A stretch of 7,876 bases of DNA from Novosphingopyxis sp038234155 (GTDB taxonomy: Bacteria; Pseudomonadota; Alphaproteobacteria; Sphingomonadales; Sphingomonadaceae). This document shows positions 6,703-7,876 of the stretch, piece by piece (position 1 is the first letter of the stretch; the number at the start of each line of letters is the position of its first letter). The stretch lies in NCBI GenBank assembly GCA_038234155.1, contig JBBSUT010000111.1, forward strand, positions 1 through 7,876, written 5' to 3'. The notes under the pieces were generated by a model. The model was not told where the DNA came from. It searched no databases and saw only the letters and a list, made by a program, of their open reading frames with translations. Position numbers and translations under genes: made by a program.

Positions 6703-7524
6703 TCAGAAGGGCAGCCAGCGCTGCTTCTTGCTGAATTTCATATAGCCCACGTTCGCGCCCAACCGCAGTCCAGCGCCAACGCGTATCGGGATCAACACCT
6801 TGTCCCCGCGGCGCATGTAGCTGACGTTGAATCCGCCGATCAGATAGGCCGCACCCTCGCCCGCCACATAGCGTTTGTAGAGATCTTCGCTGTCGTAGAG
6901 ATTGTAGACCAGAATGAAGGTGCTGCCGGCATTGGCGCCCGCATCGAACCCCACAGATGGCCCGGTCCAATACACCGGACGTTCGCCTTCGATCTTGTGG
7001 AACAGCGTGCCCGATCCGTAGCGCAGGCCGAAGATGAAAGCGCCGGCGCCCTCCCGGCCCACGATATAGCCGTTGGGTTCGCCCTGTTTGGACAAGATGT
7101 CCTCGATCAGGCCGGCCAGCCCTTCGGCGCCCTTGCCGAACACGCCCTGGGCGGCGCCGATCAGATCATCCTTCTGATAGGTGGCCGGTCCGCTCGTCGG
7201 CACCGCGCCGATCGGCGATGCGCCTTGGCTTTGCGTTCCGTAACCCTGTTCGTAAACCGGCGGGGGTGGGGGCGGCGGGCTTGCGGTATCGTTCGCGCCG
7301 CTCTGCCCGTTCATCAGGACATTGTCCTCGGCAGGCACGTCATAGGGATTGTAGGCCGGGGGGGACGGATTATCCGGCAAACGCTGCTGCGCGGGCGGGG
7401 GACCCAGATCGGCATCGATCGCCTCGTTCGGATCGATCTCGCGGATCTGCGCGGCGGCGGGCGCGGCGATCATCATGGCTGCGGCCAGGATCGGCACGAG
7501 CCGCTTGAGAAGCGACATGGTCAT
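6703..7524 (-). CDS. eipA: EipA, periplasmic envelope integrity protein (DUF1134)
   Basis: A 273-residue secreted protein of the DUF1134 family; the Brucella member EipA is a periplasmic protein needed for cell envelope integrity. The N-terminus is a classic signal peptide: LLKR, a hydrophobic core, and PAAA before Gln26, a likely signal peptidase I site. Residues about 26-115 are a low-complexity Pro/Gln/Ala/Asn-rich linker with seven consecutive prolines at 83-89. The conserved domain follows (about 116-267): YQKDDLIGAAQGVFG, GYIVGREGAGAFIFGLRYG, RPVYWTGPSVGFDAG, VYNLYD, and GAGLRLGANVGYMKFS. I chose the ATG at 7524 because GAGGG lies ten bases before it; a second in-frame ATG at 7518 is less well spaced. 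The frame is open to 7629, but the extra residues encode a five-residue repeat and do not look like protein of this family. The upstream region carries tandem repeats and hairpins described separately. Confidence 0.93.
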   Translation of the reverse strand: MTMSLLKRLVPILAAAMMIAAPAAAQIREIDPNEAIDADLGPPPAQQRLPDNPSPPAYNPYDVPAEDNVLMNGQSGANDTASPPPPPPPVYEQGYGTQSQGASPIGAVPTSGPATYQKDDLIGAAQGVFGKGAEGLAGLIEDILSKQGEPNGYIVGREGAGAFIFGLRYGSGTLFHKIEGERPVYWTGPSVGFDAGANAGSTFILVYNLYDSEDLYKRYVAGEGAAYLIGGFNVSYMRRGDKVLIPIRVGAGLRLGANVGYMKFSKKQRWLPF

Positions 7525-7536
7525 GGCAATATTTCC

Positions 7537-7596
7537 CTCATTTCGCCTGGGCACATTTCCCTTGGGCTCATTCCCCCGCGGCTCATTTCCCCGCAG
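7537..7596 (-). repeat. Four tandem 15-base repeats in the presumed eipA leader
   Basis: Four head-to-tail 15-base units fill 7537-7551, 7552-7566, 7567-7581 and 7582-7596. On the plus strand they read CTCATTTCGCCTGGG, CACATTTCCCTTGGG, CTCATTCCCCCGCGG and CTCATTTCCCCGCAG, sharing a CTCATTTCC core. In the eipA sense the units give purine-rich GGGGAAATGAG-like segments. The array abuts and partly supplies the GAGGG ribosome binding site of eipA (7539-7535) and ends 12 bases before its start codon. Because the unit length is a multiple of three, the open frame upstream of eipA encodes a five-residue periodic peptide. Confidence 0.85.
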
Positions 7597-7636
7597 ATAA
7601 CACAGTCTGCCCCCGCGCATGGCGGGCAAAGCACGG

Positions 7637-7693
7637 CGCGACGGACCGAGTCCTTTTCGCGACAGGACGAATCCCTGCCTGTCTCCGGACAGG
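7637..7693. promoter_or_regulatory. Cluster of competing hairpins between eipA and tRNA-Ser
   Basis: CGCGA (7637-7641) pairs with TCGCG (7657-7661), enclosing GGAC (7643-7646) and GTCC (7650-7653). CCTGTC (7678-7683) pairs perfectly with GACAGG (7688-7693) around a TCCG loop. The same CCTGTC can instead pair with an upstream GACAGG (7661-7666), giving mutually exclusive folds. On the minus strand this would lie in a long eipA leader if transcription starts near 7700 or beyond; no clear eipA promoter was found, so regulation is inference. Confidence 0.35.
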
Positions 7694-7730
7694 TGAATCG
7701 CGCCTGAAGCAACGCCCGCACATTCCCCCG

Positions 7731-7759
7731 TTGCGGCCCGCGCATGCCCTCGTTATAGG
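7731..7759 (+). promoter_or_regulatory. Putative promoter of tRNA-Ser
   Basis: TTGCGG (7731-7736) and TATAGG (7754-7759) are separated by exactly 17 bases and followed by a GC-rich discriminator (ACGCGGC), as expected for a stable-RNA promoter. The predicted start lies about 15-20 bases before the mature tRNA. The -35 box keeps only the TTG of the consensus, which is its best conserved part in alphaproteobacteria. Confidence 0.5.
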
Positions 7760-7782
7760 ACGCGGCTTGCCAACCAGCGTCA

Positions 7783-7875
7783 GGACACGTGGGTGAGTGG
7801 CTGAAACCAGCGGTTTGCTAAACCGCCGTGCGGGTTAATTCCGTACCGAGGGTTCGAATCCCTCCGTGTCCGCCA
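7783..7875 (+). tRNA. tRNA-Ser (anticodon GCU)
   Basis: A complete class II tRNA. The acceptor stem GGACACG (7783-7789) pairs perfectly with CGTGTCC (7865-7871), followed by discriminator G7872 and an encoded CCA (7873-7875). The anticodon stem GCGGT/ACCGC (7810-7814, 7822-7826) encloses the loop TTGCTAA, with anticodon GCT at 7817-7819, which reads AGC and AGU serine codons. A long variable arm lies between the anticodon and T arms, as required for tRNA-Ser. The T arm is GAGGG-TTCGAAT-CCCTC. All elements are intact. Confidence 0.97.
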
Positions 7876-7876
7876 G

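Noticed and set aside
6581..6970. In-frame N-terminal extension of the aminotransferase
   Set aside because: The extra residues overlap the end of eipA in another frame and are Arg/Cys-rich without family resemblance; the ATG at 6580 has a good ribosome binding site and gives the usual family length.
6610..7707. 365-residue open frame on the plus strand antisense to eipA
   Set aside because: It runs across eipA and its leader; eipA has clear family sequence and a signal peptide, and this frame has neither.
7783..7876. tRNA-Ser as an attachment site for an integrated element
   Set aside because: tRNA-Ser genes are common integration targets, but there is no integrase and no duplicated tRNA 3' end in the window, and the sequence stops one base after the CCA.

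Overview
The window is GC-rich chromosomal DNA from an alphaproteobacterium, most likely a sphingomonad. This rests on the EipA/DUF1134 envelope protein, the alphaproteobacterial style of UvrB with its N-terminal extension, the DsbD/ScsB-type reductase with a long periplasmic head, and a DUF3617 lipoprotein. I see no integrase, transposase, CRISPR array or phage gene. It reads as core genome, not an accessory island, and I found no convincing new multi-gene system.

Layout from left to right. A membrane thiol:disulfide reductase (plus strand, 5' end outside the window) ends at 1907. It converges on a small hypothetical gene (minus, 1926-2255), and both stop codons sit inside one inverted repeat. 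Next on the minus strand is uvrB (2449-4626), followed at its own stop codon by a long AT-rich hairpin that looks like its terminator. Divergent from uvrB across 100 bases is a DUF3617 lipoprotein gene (plus, 4727-5308). It converges on a class I aspartate/aromatic aminotransferase (minus, 5405-6580). Upstream of that on the same strand lies eipA (minus, 6703-7524). Its upstream region (7525-7782) carries four 15-base tandem repeats beside the ribosome binding site and a set of competing hairpins. The window closes with a complete tRNA-Ser(GCU) gene (plus, 7783-7875) that has its own likely promoter.

The genes do not form one pathway. Three act at the cell envelope (reductase, lipoprotein, EipA), one in nucleotide excision repair (UvrB), one in amino acid metabolism and one in translation. 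Most gene borders are convergent or divergent; only eipA-aminotransferase and uvrB-hypothetical are same-strand pairs, each with a gap of more than 100 bases.

The parts most worth a second look are non-coding: the 15-base repeat array in the presumed eipA leader, the promoter geometry that predicts a leaderless uvrB mRNA, and hairpins built over stop codons.
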